This document shows, piece after piece, positions 1-7,979 of a stretch of 8,934 nt of DNA; within the stretch, counting starts at the first letter, position 1; every line of letters begins with the position of its first letter. The stretch comes from Gemmatimonadota bacterium. Lineage in GTDB: Bacteria > Gemmatimonadota > Gemmatimonadetes > Gemmatimonadales > Gemmatimonadaceae. The notes below the pieces were generated by a model. It saw only the letters and a program-made list of their open reading frames with translations, was not told the DNA's origin and made no database searches. The stretch covers positions 1 through 8,934 of the forward strand of contig JAOUHR010000054.1 of NCBI GenBank assembly GCA_029884515.1, in the 5' to 3' direction. The position numbers and the translations under genes are program-made.

Positions 1-1581
1 GCCATGAGCTGGGCGCGCGAGGCCGACAAGCTCGCGTTCACGTATCACGACGACGGCAACTTCACGATCTGGAGCGTGGTGAACCCGCGCCAGCTCAAGA
101 AGGCGCCCTTCCGGCCGGCGCCGGTGGTCGCGGCCGCTGCCAACACGGACAGCACCGACGCCATCCGCCGCGCCGCCGCGACCTCCAACATCGAGGCCAT
201 CGCGCGCGCCCTCTCGGACAGCATCGCGACCGCACGGCTCCAGCGCCAGGCGGCCGCGGGCCCGCCGCGGCGGCAGTCCGTCTACCTGGGGCCGCAGGGG
301 GCCCGCAGCTCGGCCATCATGCCGGCGGGCGAGGTCCAGACGGTCTCGGTGGCCGCCCTGCTCGACAGCGCGACCCTGTCGCTCCCCGACACCGTCGGCT
401 TCAGGCGGGAGCCGTACAAGGGATCGCTCCGCCCCGAGTACGTCGCGCGACCGCAAGTGGGGTACGCGCAGGACAACTTCGGCCGCGGCGTCTACGGCGG
501 GACCACCATCGTCCTCGCCGACATGGTGGGGAACAAGCGCCTCGCGCTCGCCGGCGGCATCAACGGCCGCATCAGCGAAGCGCAGGTGTACGCCGAGTAC
601 CTCAACCTCGGCGGGCACTTCCAGTACTCGCTCGGCCTGCAGCAGCAACCCTACTTCTTCCTCGCCGGGGCGTTCCAGACGGGGGGCGGGTCGTTCGTCA
701 CGCAGACCCAGGTGCTGGCGCGCTACATCTCGCGGAGCGTGTTCGCGAGCGGCATCTACCCGCTCAACCGCTTCACGCGGTTCGAGTACGGCGCGTCGTT
801 CAACAACATCGACCGCGCGCTGATGTTCATCAGCCAGGGCATCGACTTCAACCAGGGCCTCGCCACCGGGTTCTACATCGACTCGATCGTCGGCGCGGGC
901 TCCCTGAACTACGCGGCGCCGTTCCTCGCGTACGTGAAGGACAACGCCCTCTTCGGCTCCACGGGGGGCATCTACGGCCGCCGCGTGCGACTCGAGGTCT
1001 CGAAGATCGCCGGGAACGTCAACTGGATGAACTACACGCTGGACTACCGCCGCTACGACGCGCTCCTCTTCAACTTCCTGACCCTCGCCACGCGCGTCGC
1101 CACCAACGCGTCGGTGGGCCCGAGCGAAGAGCAGTTCCCGAAGTACATCGGACGGCCGGACTTCATCCGCGGCTACGACCGGGAGTACTACGCCGGCAAT
1201 TCCTGCGGCACCTCGTCGTCGGACCCCACAGCCTGCGGTGCCGCCCAGCTGCTCGGCAGCCGCGTGGCGTTCGCGAACGTGGAACTCCGGTTCCCGCTCG
1301 TCCGGCGGTTCGACCTCGGCGTGCTCCCCATCTCGCTCCCGCCGGTGGATGGCCTCTTCTTCTACGACTTCGGCATGGCCTGGTCGAAGGGCCAGAACGT
1401 CTACCTCACGCGGCCCGACAGCTACGATTTCGCGACCCAGCGGTATCCGCTGCGCAGCTACGGGTTCGGCATCCGGCTGAACCTCTTCAACATCGCGCTC
1501 CTGCGATGGGACTACGCCGTGCCGCGCGACGGGTCCTTCCGGAAGGGGTACTGGTACTGGACGCTGGGCCAGTCGTTCTAG
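1..1581 (+). CDS. TolB-like propeller / Omp85-like outer-membrane barrel protein (5' truncated)
   Basis: The reading frame is open to the first base, so the real start lies outside the window; the ATG at 4 is internal. Seen: the first ~30 residues (WAREADKLAFTYHDDGNFTI) match the last blade of a TolB/PD40-type beta-propeller. A low-complexity Ala/Arg-rich linker follows to about residue 140 (counting the ATG at 4 as 1). From ~150 to the end there are alternating aromatic/hydrophobic strands typical of an outer-membrane barrel. A FIRGYD motif (R389-G390-Y391) corresponds to the conserved (V/I)RG(F/Y) loop-6 motif of the Omp85/BamA 'surface antigen' family. The chain ends in aromatic strands with a terminal Phe (GQSF), as expected for BAM-dependent insertion. 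Cys401 and Cys411 bracket a short insert just after the RGY motif and could form a disulfide. No POTRA domain is visible in this part. The role is unknown; protein or lipid export, or assembly at the outer membrane, is inferred from fold only. It is separated by 26 bases from the next gene, which seems to have its own promoter. Confidence 0.82.
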   Translation, partial: AMSWAREADKLAFTYHDDGNFTIWSVVNPRQLKKAPFRPAPVVAAAANTDSTDAIRRAAATSNIEAIARALSDSIATARLQRQAAAGPPRRQSVYLGPQGARSSAIMPAGEVQTVSVAALLDSATLSLPDTVGFRREPYKGSLRPEYVARPQVGYAQDNFGRGVYGGTTIVLADMVGNKRLALAGGINGRISEAQVYAEYLNLGGHFQYSLGLQQQPYFFLAGAFQTGGGSFVTQTQVLARYISRSVFASGIYPLNRFTRFEYGASFNNIDRALMFISQGIDFNQGLATGFYIDSIVGAGSLNYAAPFLAYVKDNALFGSTGGIYGRRVRLEVSKIAGNVNWMNYTLDYRRYDALLFNFLTLATRVATNASVGPSEEQFPKYIGRPDFIRGYDREYYAGNSCGTSSSDPTACGAAQLLGSRVAFANVELRFPLVRRFDLGVLPISLPPVDGLFFYDFGMAWSKGQNVYLTRPDSYDFATQRYPLRSYGFGIRLNLFNIALLRWDYAVPRDGSFRKGYWYWTLGQSF

Positions 1582-1595
1582 GACGCGTGCGCGGC

Positions 1596-1601
1596 TAGCT
1601 T
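1596..1601 (+). promoter_or_regulatory. Candidate -10 hexamer (TAGCTT) for a leaderless transcript
   Basis: TAGCTT fits the TANNNT pattern of a sigma-70-type -10 element. Exactly six bases separate it from the GTG at 1608, so transcription would begin at or next to the start codon. No Shine-Dalgarno-like sequence precedes that GTG, whereas the three downstream genes have one. A -35 match is poor: the hexamer 17 bases upstream (1573-1578) agrees with TTGACA at only two positions. The call rests on spacing and absence of a ribosome binding site. Confidence 0.4.
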
Positions 1602-1607
1602 TCGCCC

Positions 1608-3128
1608 GTGCGCGCCACCCTGCTCCTCCTCTGTGGTTGCCTCGTCGCGAGTGCGTGCGGCGATGCGCCGCTGTCCTCCGCGTCCGGGCCGACGGGCGTC
1701 GGCCCCGACGCGATCCTCCTGCGCGTCCCGCGCGGCGGCGGTGAGCTCAGGGCCTACCGCTCGGGACGGGACAGCGTCCTCTGGCAGTCCGCGGGGCGTG
1801 CGCCCGCCACGACGGCACTGCTCGGATTCGATGACTTCCTCGGGCTGCTCATCGGCCGCGACAAGTCCGAGCACGCGTACAGCGTGGACCTCCGACTCGG
1901 ATCGGTCGAGACCCTGGGATCGGCGACCTTCCCGGGCGCCGTGCAGGCGGAGGGTGCCGCCGTGTTCGGCCTTGATGCCCAGGGCCGCATCCTGCGCGTG
2001 ACGCCGGTGGCGACGTGGAGCTGGAAGCCGGGCGGCACCACGGACCGGCTCATCCCGAACCCGGACGGTTCCCTCGTCATCCTGAGCGACTCGCCGCAGC
2101 GGTCGCGGTTGATGCGCATCATCCCGCCCGAGGATCACGTCACCGACTCGGCCTCTCTGCCGAGCGTGCACTTCGCGGTGCGCACACCGGTCGGCGACCG
2201 GATCTGGTTCGTCACGGACAGCGGCCTCATCTCCCTCCGCTCGGACGACCTGACGCGCGCGATGACGATCCGGCTGCGTGATCCCGTCACGGTGGCGGAG
2301 CCGACACCGAGCGGGGACCGCCTCTACATCGCGACCACGCGCTCGTCGATCCGCATCGTGGACCGTTTCACCGAGGAGGTGCATGGGCGCATCGACCTCC
2401 CGTCGCCCGCCACCGCGCTGCGCATGGACCCGGACGGGCACTACCTCCTGGTGCGCACGGAAGCGAAGGACTCGGTCATCGTGGTCTCGGTCGGCACCGA
2501 GCGGGTCGTCGGGACGCTCGCGGGGAGCTGGCGCGAGGACCTCCCGCTCGTGACGCCGGACGGGCGCGTGCTCCTCGCGCGCGGGGCCGACGTGGTGCAT
2601 GTGGACGCCGAGACCGGCCGCGAGCGCGTGCGTTACACGGGCGGCGCAGACGACCTGTGGCAGCTCGTGCGCTGGAACGGGTTCCGCCCGCGCGCCGCCG
2701 GCCTCGACAAGCCGGTGGAGTTCGACGACTACGCCGCCGACTCGGCCGCCGCCGAACGCGCGCTCGCGGCGATGATGGCGTCCCGCTACGGTGACCCGTC
2801 CTCGGTGGTCAAGGTGCCCAGCGAGACCGATCCGCGGCCGGCGCTCCCGGAGGCCGTGCCGGGCCGGGCCGGCACGCCGGACTCGCCGGACCCGGTCGCC
2901 AGTGAGACCTGGACCGTCTCGTTCGCGACGCTGCTCGCCGAGGATCGGGCGACGGAGATGGCGGAACGGATCAGGGTGGATGGTCGCACGGCGCGCGTCG
3001 TCACGGGGAGCCGGGACGGCATCCCGATCTGGCGCGTGGTCCTCGGTCCGTTCGACACGCGCGATGCCGCGGAACGCGCGGGCATGTCGTCCAGGCTCCC
3101 CTACTGGGTGTTCGAGGGCGTGCCGTGA
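1608..3128 (+). CDS. Lipoprotein with beta-propeller-like middle and C-terminal SPOR domain
   Basis: Start: GTG at 1608 is the first usable codon because an in-frame TAG lies at 1596-1598, and only this start gives a signal peptide. Residues 1-16 form a lipoprotein signal (MRATLLLL, then VASA) with Cys17 as the likely lipidated residue; Cys11 (LCGC) is a weaker alternative. Gly at +2 is not the inner-membrane retention Asp, so by the E. coli Lol rule it would reach the outer membrane. Residues ~30-350 are repeated short beta segments with GD(R)xYIAT, DPDGHYLLV and TPDGRVLLA motifs, resembling a YVTN/WD-like propeller. A Pro-rich, probably disordered linker covers ~385-430. Residues 433-506 match a SPOR domain (WTVSFATL, IWRVVLGPFDTRDAAERA), a fold that binds denuded septal peptidoglycan. 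Likely a periplasm-facing wall-associated lipoprotein acting near division sites. It overlaps the next gene by 4 bases (GTGA), which suggests translational coupling. The propeller ligand is unknown. Confidence 0.85.
   Translation: MRATLLLLCGCLVASACGDAPLSSASGPTGVGPDAILLRVPRGGGELRAYRSGRDSVLWQSAGRAPATTALLGFDDFLGLLIGRDKSEHAYSVDLRLGSVETLGSATFPGAVQAEGAAVFGLDAQGRILRVTPVATWSWKPGGTTDRLIPNPDGSLVILSDSPQRSRLMRIIPPEDHVTDSASLPSVHFAVRTPVGDRIWFVTDSGLISLRSDDLTRAMTIRLRDPVTVAEPTPSGDRLYIATTRSSIRIVDRFTEEVHGRIDLPSPATALRMDPDGHYLLVRTEAKDSVIVVSVGTERVVGTLAGSWREDLPLVTPDGRVLLARGADVVHVDAETGRERVRYTGGADDLWQLVRWNGFRPRAAGLDKPVEFDDYAADSAAAERALAAMMASRYGDPSSVVKVPSETDPRPALPEAVPGRAGTPDSPDPVASETWTVSFATLLAEDRATEMAERIRVDGRTARVVTGSRDGIPIWRVVLGPFDTRDAAERAGMSSRLPYWVFEGVP
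3114..3118 (+). promoter_or_regulatory. Ribosome binding site for the membrane SPOR gene
   Basis: GAGGG lies six bases upstream of the GTG at 3125, inside the end of the preceding gene. It supports this start, which gives a GTGA stop/start overlap. Confidence 0.6.
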
Positions 3129-4447
3129 TCCATCCCCCCGTGCCGCCCGCAGCCTGGGCGGCCGAGGGAGCCCGGGCCGCACCCGCGCTGGAGGACGTCG
3201 CCGCTGCACTCGTGATCGGCCGGGAGGCCGACGCGACGGCACTCGTGGCCATCGGCCTGGCCCGCGCGCAGCGCGCCGGCCGCCGAGCGGCCATCGGCGA
3301 CCTCGCGTTCGGGGCGGGCCCGCTTCGCGCCGTGGGTGCGCCGGGCCTCGTCGAGTGTCTCCGCGATGGCCTCCCGGTCTCCCACATCGCGCGGCCCCTG
3401 GGCGACGACGACCGCGTGTTCCTGCTCCCCGCAGGTGAGCGCATCGAGAACGCGGCGCCCCTCTTCATGAGCCCGCGCTGGCCACCGCTCGTCGCGGGGT
3501 TCCGCGAAGTGGACGCGCTCCTGCTGCTGGTGGCGATCGCCGGCACGCCGGGGCTCGACGCGCTCGTGGCCGCGGTGGATGGCGTGGTCGCGGTGGACCT
3601 CCCGGTGCAGGTCACGCGGTCGTGGCCGTTGCTCGCGACGGTCGACCGCCCCGAGGAGGAGCTGCCGCCGATCACGCCCGCCGCGGGTGCGGCGCGCGTG
3701 CCGTCGGCCCGCACCGCCTCGCGCTCGCGTCGCCGGAGGACCGTGCGCCGCGCCGCGATCATGGCCGGCGGCCTCGCGCTCGCCGTGGGCGCAGCCCTCG
3801 GCGTGCGCGCGCTGCGGCTCGCCCGCGTGGACGCGCGCATTTCCGCGCCGGGCGTCACGACCGAGGCGTCCCCCGAGGCCGTTGCACCGTCCGCGGCCGC
3901 GCCCAGCACACTCGTACGCGTGGACACCCTGACCCTCGGCGACCTTGTCAACCCCGGCGACTCATCGATCGCGGCGAACTTCACGGTGGAGCTCATAGCG
4001 GCGAACACCCCATCGGGTGCAAATTCAGGGCTGGCGATCCGCGGGGCCGAGTTGCCGGCCACCACGGTCGCGCCCGTCGAGCTCGGCGCGGACGGGCGAC
4101 CGTGGTTCCGCGCGCTCACCGGCGCGTGGCGGGATCGGTCTGAGGCGGAGGCCTTCCTCGCGACGCTGCGTGCGCGGGGACTGGTACGAGGGAACGTCGG
4201 GCGTGTGCTGCGCGCGCCGTATGCGCTGCTGCTCAGGGCGGACGTTCCGACGGAACAGGTGCCCGCGACGCTCGCGGGATGGGTGGCACGGGGAGTCCCC
4301 GCGTACGCGCTGCTGCAGGACGATGGACGGGCCCGACTCTACGTGGGCGCCTTCGAGACCTACGACCAATCGGCACTGCTGGCCTCGTCGCTCCGCGACT
4401 TGGGCGTGGCGCCGCGGGTCGCATTCCGAACCGGGAGAATGTTCTAA
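3125..4447 (+). CDS. Membrane protein: degenerate MinD/BY-kinase-like domain, one TM helix, two SPOR-like repeats
   Basis: Residues ~20-165 follow the order of motifs of a MinD/CpsD-type P-loop ATPase: strand ALVIG, helix with LARAQRAGRR, a second strand, a GLVECLRDG segment, FLLPAGERIENAAPLFMSP, and a late VDGVVAVD strand. The catalytic residues are missing. Where GxxxxGK[ST] is expected the sequence is GREADATAL (residues 32-40), and the Walker B Asp expected after REVDALLLL is absent. It is therefore probably a pseudo-ATPase. An Arg-rich stretch (200-209) precedes a hydrophobic helix at ~210-228; the positive-inside rule places the N-terminal domain in the cytoplasm and the rest in the periplasm. 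An Ala/Pro-rich linker leads to two SPOR-like units, ~284-355 (FTVELIAA, WFRALTGAWRDRSEAEAFL) and ~364-440 (YALLLRAD, RLYVGAFETYDQSALLASSL). Such domains bind glycan strands at the septum. It overlaps the lipoprotein gene by 4 bases and abuts smc with no gap. Domain calls are by motif reading; the pseudo-ATPase function is inferred. Confidence 0.85.
   Translation: MIHPPVPPAAWAAEGARAAPALEDVAAALVIGREADATALVAIGLARAQRAGRRAAIGDLAFGAGPLRAVGAPGLVECLRDGLPVSHIARPLGDDDRVFLLPAGERIENAAPLFMSPRWPPLVAGFREVDALLLLVAIAGTPGLDALVAAVDGVVAVDLPVQVTRSWPLLATVDRPEEELPPITPAAGAARVPSARTASRSRRRRTVRRAAIMAGGLALAVGAALGVRALRLARVDARISAPGVTTEASPEAVAPSAAAPSTLVRVDTLTLGDLVNPGDSSIAANFTVELIAANTPSGANSGLAIRGAELPATTVAPVELGADGRPWFRALTGAWRDRSEAEAFLATLRARGLVRGNVGRVLRAPYALLLRADVPTEQVPATLAGWVARGVPAYALLQDDGRARLYVGAFETYDQSALLASSLRDLGVAPRVAFRTGRMF
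4433..4437 (+). promoter_or_regulatory. Ribosome binding site for smc
   Basis: GGGAG lies ten bases upstream of the GTG at 4448, within the last codons of the previous gene. With the TAA at 4445-4447 touching the start codon, it favours re-initiation by ribosomes finishing the upstream gene. Confidence 0.55.
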
Positions 4448-7400
4448 GTGCGGTTGACCAAGCTCGAGTTGCACGGCTTCAAGTCGTTCGCGGACCCCAC
4501 GCACCTCACCTTCGACGACGGGGTGACGGCGATCGTCGGCCCGAACGGGTGCGGCAAGTCGAACGTCTCCGACGCGGTGCGCTGGGTGCTCGGCGAGCAG
4601 CGGGCGCGGCTGCTCCGCGGCGCGAAGATGGAAGAGGTGATCTTCCAGGGCTCGTCGGCACGACGCGCGGTGAACGTCGCCGAGGTCTCGCTCCACTTCG
4701 AGAACGAGGATGGCCAGCTCCCGGTGCCGTTCCGCGAGGTGGTGATCACGCGCCGCCTCTCGCGCAGCGGCGAGAGCGACTACTTCCTCAACCGCGCCCC
4801 CTGCCGGCTGCGCGACATCCACGACCTCGTGCGCGGCACCGGCCTCGGCGCCGACTCCGGCGTGGTGATCGAGAGCCGGATGATCGACGCGCTGCTCTCC
4901 GACCGCCCGGACGACCGGCGCGAACTGTTCGAGGAGGCCGCGGGTGTGGGCCTCTACCGCGACCGGCGCCGCAGCACGGAGCGCCAACTCGAGGCCACGA
5001 GCGCGGATCTCCTGCGCATCGACGACCTCACGAGCGAGGTGCAGACGCAGGTGCGTTCCCTGCTCCGGCAGCGTCGTCGCGCGGAGAAGCACGCGGAGAT
5101 CACCACGCGGCGCTTCGCGGTGGAACTGACGCTGGCCTCGCGCGAGATGGCTGCGTGGCAGTCGGAGCTCGCCGACCTCGAACAGCGGCTCACCGGGCTC
5201 CGCGCCGCGGTCCCCGCCGCACAGCAGGAGGTGCGCGAGGCGGAACTCGCGCGCGACGCGGCGCACGCCGCCCGTGCCGCGGCCGAGACGGCGCGGCAGG
5301 AGCGCTCGACCGTCGCCGCCGCGGCGCGGCAGGCCGTGCTCGAGCTGCAGCAGCAGCTGGCCGTGGCTGACGAGCGCCACCGCAACGCGCTCACGCGCCG
5401 CGAGCGCGCCGCGCAGGAGCGGGCCGAGGGCGCCGCGTTCGGCGACCGCGTGCGCACGGAGTTCGAGGCGGCCCAGGCCGACGAGGCGCAGTGCGCCGAG
5501 GCGCTCGAGGCCGCGGCCACCGCGCTCCGGGCGCGGGTGGAGGCGGAGGAGGAGGCCCGCGCCGACGTCGCCGCCGCGCGCACTGCGGCGGAGGAGGCGG
5601 ACCGCGGGATGCGCGAGCTGCGCGACCGCACGCGCCGGCTCGAGCTCGAACGGGAGAACGCCGAGCGCGAACTCGCCGAGGTCGCCCAGCGGAGCGAGGC
5701 ACTCACGGCCGAGCACGAGGCCCTGACCTCGCGCCTCTCGCTCGCCGAGCGTGAGCTGGGCGGCGCGGACGAGTCGCTGGCGATGGCGCGCGAGCAGGCC
5801 GCCGCCGCCGAGCAGGCGCTCGACGCGGCGCGGGCCGCGGCGCGCACCGCCCGCGAGCGCGAGGCCACCGCGCGCGCCGATGTGCGGCGCGTGGAAGAGG
5901 AGCACACGGCGCTCCAGGGCCGTCTCGCGGCGCTCGAGGGCCTCGAACGCGAACGCGTGGGGCTCGCCCCCGCCGCCGCACGGCTGCTGCGCGAGCGCGA
6001 GCGGTTCGGCCGCGACGCCGTGCTCGGCCCGCTCTCCGACTTCATCGGGGCGGACGCGGCCGTTGCCGCGCAGGTCGAGCGCTTCCTCGGGCCGACCGTG
6101 CACGCCGTGGTGGTGCGCGATCGCGCCGCCGCCGACGCGGTGCGCGCCTGGCACGCCGAGGCGAACCCCGGGGCGCTGCTCCTCCTCCCGCTCGACGCGA
6201 TCGCGGGCTCCGGCGGCGACGCCACCGAACTGGCGTCGCGCGTCCGCGCCGAGGGACCGGCGGGGGGCTGGGTACGCGCGCTGCTCGGCCGGGTGCGCAC
6301 CATCGACGACGGCGCGGGATTCGTTGATGCGCGCGGCGCCGTCTGGCTGCCGGCGCGCGAGACGGGCGCGGGCCCGCTCCGCCGCCGCGCCGAGCTCGAC
6401 GAGACGCGCGCGCGCCTCGGCACGATCGAGGCGCGACGGGCGCTGGTGCAGGCCGCCGCCCAGCAGGTGCACGACGACGTGGTGCGCGCCGAGGGTGACG
6501 CGGCCCAGGCCGCCGACCACGCCGCCGCCGCACAGCAGGCGGCGGCGCAGGCCGCGCAGGTGCGCAACGAGCGCGACCGCGTGCGCGAGCGCGCCGCGCG
6601 CGAGCTCGCCGACGCCGTCGCGCTCCGGGAGCGCCTGGCCGGCCGCCACACCGAGCTCGGCGACCGCGTCACGGCGAGCATCGCCGCGCAGGAGGAGACG
6701 GCACGGCAGCTCGTGGCCGCCGACGAGTCCGCCGCTGCGGCGCGCGCCGCGCTCGCCACCACCGAGCAGGCGCAGGACGAGGCGCGCGAGGCCCGCGCCG
6801 CGCACCAGGTGTCGCACGCGCAGGCCGAGGCGCGCCGGCAGGTGGCGGCCGAGCGCCGCGAGCGGCTCGACCGCGAGCGGGCGTCGGCGCTGCAGCGGCT
6901 CACCGCGCTCGAGCGCGAGCTCGCCAGCCTCGCCGAGGAGGACGGCCAGCTCGAGGCGCAGATGAGCACGTGGCAGCAGGAGATCGCGGCGCGGCGGGGC
7001 ACGCAGCAGGAAGCCGACACCGCGCTCACCTCGGCAGAGGAGGGCGTCCGCGCCGCCGACGTCGCGCTGACGGCCGCCGAGCGCGGGCTCGACACCGCCC
7101 GCCACGGTGCCGACGAGGGCGGCCAGGCCCTGCACCTGGCGGAGCTCCGCTTCACCGAGCTCTCGGGCAAGCGCGCGACCATCAAGGAACGCCTCGAGGT
7201 GGAGTGGCGCCGGCCGCTCGACGAGCTGATGGCCGGCTACACGCCCGTGGAGGCCGAGGAGGACGCGCTCCGCACGGAGGCCGAGGAGCTCCGCCGCCAG
7301 GTCGAGCAGCTAGGGCCGGTGAATCCGCTCGCCATCGAGGAACATGAGGAGGAGACCAAGCGCCTCGAGTTCCTCACCTCGCAGCGCGCGGACCTCGCCG

Positions 7401-7969
7401 ATGCGCAGGTCAAGCTGCACCAGGCGATCAAGGAGATCGACGTCACCGCGCGCGATCTCTTCCTCACGACCTTCGCGCAGGTGCGCGCGCACTTCCGCGA
7501 GATCTTCATGACGCTCTTCGGCGGCGGCGAGTGCGACCTGCGGCTCGAGAACCCCGACGCGCCGCTCGACTGCGACATCGAGATCCACGCGAGCCCGCGC
7601 GGCAAGCGCACGCAGCGGATCCACCTGCTCTCGAGCGGGGAGCGCGCGCTGGTCGCACTCTCGCTCCTCTTCGGCATCTTCCTCACCAAGCCGAGCCCGT
7701 TCTGCCTGCTGGACGAAGTGGACGCGCCGCTCGACGACCAGAACATCGGGCGGTTCGTGAAGATGCTGAACCAGTTCAAGAAGAACACCCAGTTCATCGT
7801 CATCACGCACAACCCGCGCACCACCACCGAGGCAGCCGACGCGGTGTACGGCGTGACGATGCAGGAGCCGGGCGTCTCGTCGCTGGTGAGCGTGCGGATG
7901 AACGGCCCCGCCGTGGATGAGGCGCATCCCGCGTTGATGGCCGAGTCCGCCGCGGCCGCCGCGAGCTGA
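4448..7969 (+). CDS. smc: Chromosome segregation/condensation ATPase SMC
   Basis: At 1173 residues this is normal for bacterial SMC, the dimeric ATPase that organises and separates chromosomes with ScpA and ScpB (neither is in this window). N-terminal head: [11 protein letters not shown] at 6-16, Walker A GPNGCGKS at 31-38, [10 protein letters not shown], then a conserved [13 protein letters not shown] segment and FEEAAG. A long Ala/Glu/Arg-rich coiled coil runs to ~515, the hinge domain spans ~518-645 ([21 protein letters not shown]), and the return coil runs to ~950. The C-terminal head holds [14 protein letters not shown] (955-968), signature LLSSGER (1060-1066), Walker [10 protein letters not shown] with Asp1089/Glu1090, and the H-loop ITHNPRT with His1121. 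The ATPase residues are intact. Two departures from the common bacterial form are V-I-E-S-R-M-I-D (140-147) in place of an IGQG-type motif, and LSSGE in place of LSGGE. The GTG start gives the correct N-terminus and directly follows the upstream stop codon. The tail after ~1155 is Ala-rich and probably disordered. Confidence 0.98.
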   Translation: MRLTKLELHGFKSFADPTHLTFDDGVTAIVGPNGCGKSNVSDAVRWVLGEQRARLLRGAKMEEVIFQGSSARRAVNVAEVSLHFENEDGQLPVPFREVVITRRLSRSGESDYFLNRAPCRLRDIHDLVRGTGLGADSGVVIESRMIDALLSDRPDDRRELFEEAAGVGLYRDRRRSTERQLEATSADLLRIDDLTSEVQTQVRSLLRQRRRAEKHAEITTRRFAVELTLASREMAAWQSELADLEQRLTGLRAAVPAAQQEVREAELARDAAHAARAAAETARQERSTVAAAARQAVLELQQQLAVADERHRNALTRRERAAQERAEGAAFGDRVRTEFEAAQADEAQCAEALEAAATALRARVEAEEEARADVAAARTAAEEADRGMRELRDRTRRLELERENAERELAEVAQRSEALTAEHEALTSRLSLAERELGGADESLAMAREQAAAAEQALDAARAAARTAREREATARADVRRVEEEHTALQGRLAALEGLERERVGLAPAAARLLRERERFGRDAVLGPLSDFIGADAAVAAQVERFLGPTVHAVVVRDRAAADAVRAWHAEANPGALLLLPLDAIAGSGGDATELASRVRAEGPAGGWVRALLGRVRTIDDGAGFVDARGAVWLPARETGAGPLRRRAELDETRARLGTIEARRALVQAAAQQVHDDVVRAEGDAAQAADHAAAAQQAAAQAAQVRNERDRVRERAARELADAVALRERLAGRHTELGDRVTASIAAQEETARQLVAADESAAAARAALATTEQAQDEAREARAAHQVSHAQAEARRQVAAERRERLDRERASALQRLTALERELASLAEEDGQLEAQMSTWQQEIAARRGTQQEADTALTSAEEGVRAADVALTAAERGLDTARHGADEGGQALHLAELRFTELSGKRATIKERLEVEWRRPLDELMAGYTPVEAEEDALRTEAEELRRQVEQLGPVNPLAIEEHEEETKRLEFLTSQRADLADAQVKLHQAIKEIDVTARDLFLTTFAQVRAHFREIFMTLFGGGECDLRLENPDAPLDCDIEIHASPRGKRTQRIHLLSSGERALVALSLLFGIFLTKPSPFCLLDEVDAPLDDQNIGRFVKMLNQFKKNTQFIVITHNPRTTTEAADAVYGVTMQEPGVSSLVSVRMNGPAVDEAHPALMAESAAAAAS

Positions 7970-7972
7970 GGA
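7968..7972 (+). promoter_or_regulatory. Ribosome binding site for the DAHP synthase gene
   Basis: GAGGA overlaps the smc TGA stop and sits seven bases before the ATG at 7980. This is good spacing, fixes the start, and suggests translation follows directly from smc. Confidence 0.7.
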
Positions 7973-7979
7973 CGCGCCC

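Noticed and set aside
1582..1607. Possible terminator after the barrel gene
   Set aside because: The 26-base gap shows no stem followed by a T-run. It is better explained by the -10 hexamer, though transcription from upstream may also read through.
1578..3242. A 554-codon open frame on the minus strand opposite the SPOR lipoprotein gene
   Set aside because: The product is an Arg/Pro/His/Asp-rich string without domain motifs, a typical shadow of a GC-rich gene. The + strand gene has a lipoprotein signal and a SPOR domain.
4428..4470. Possible parS or separate smc promoter near the smc start
   Set aside because: No palindrome resembling TGTTTCACGTGAAACA and no TANNNT hexamer suitably placed before the GTG were seen. 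The stop/start junction favours read-through from upstream.
4025..7135. A 1036-codon open frame on the minus strand, crossing the smc start
   Set aside because: It mirrors the codon bias of the GC-rich smc gene on the other strand. Its translation is low-complexity Arg/Ala/Leu/Gly with no recognisable domain, and it overlaps a certain gene.
5150..7150. Repetitive-looking stretch rich in GCG/GCC/GAG/CGC
   Set aside because: These are Ala, Glu and Arg codons of the SMC coiled coil on either side of the hinge. There is no exact tandem repeat unit and the frame is unbroken.
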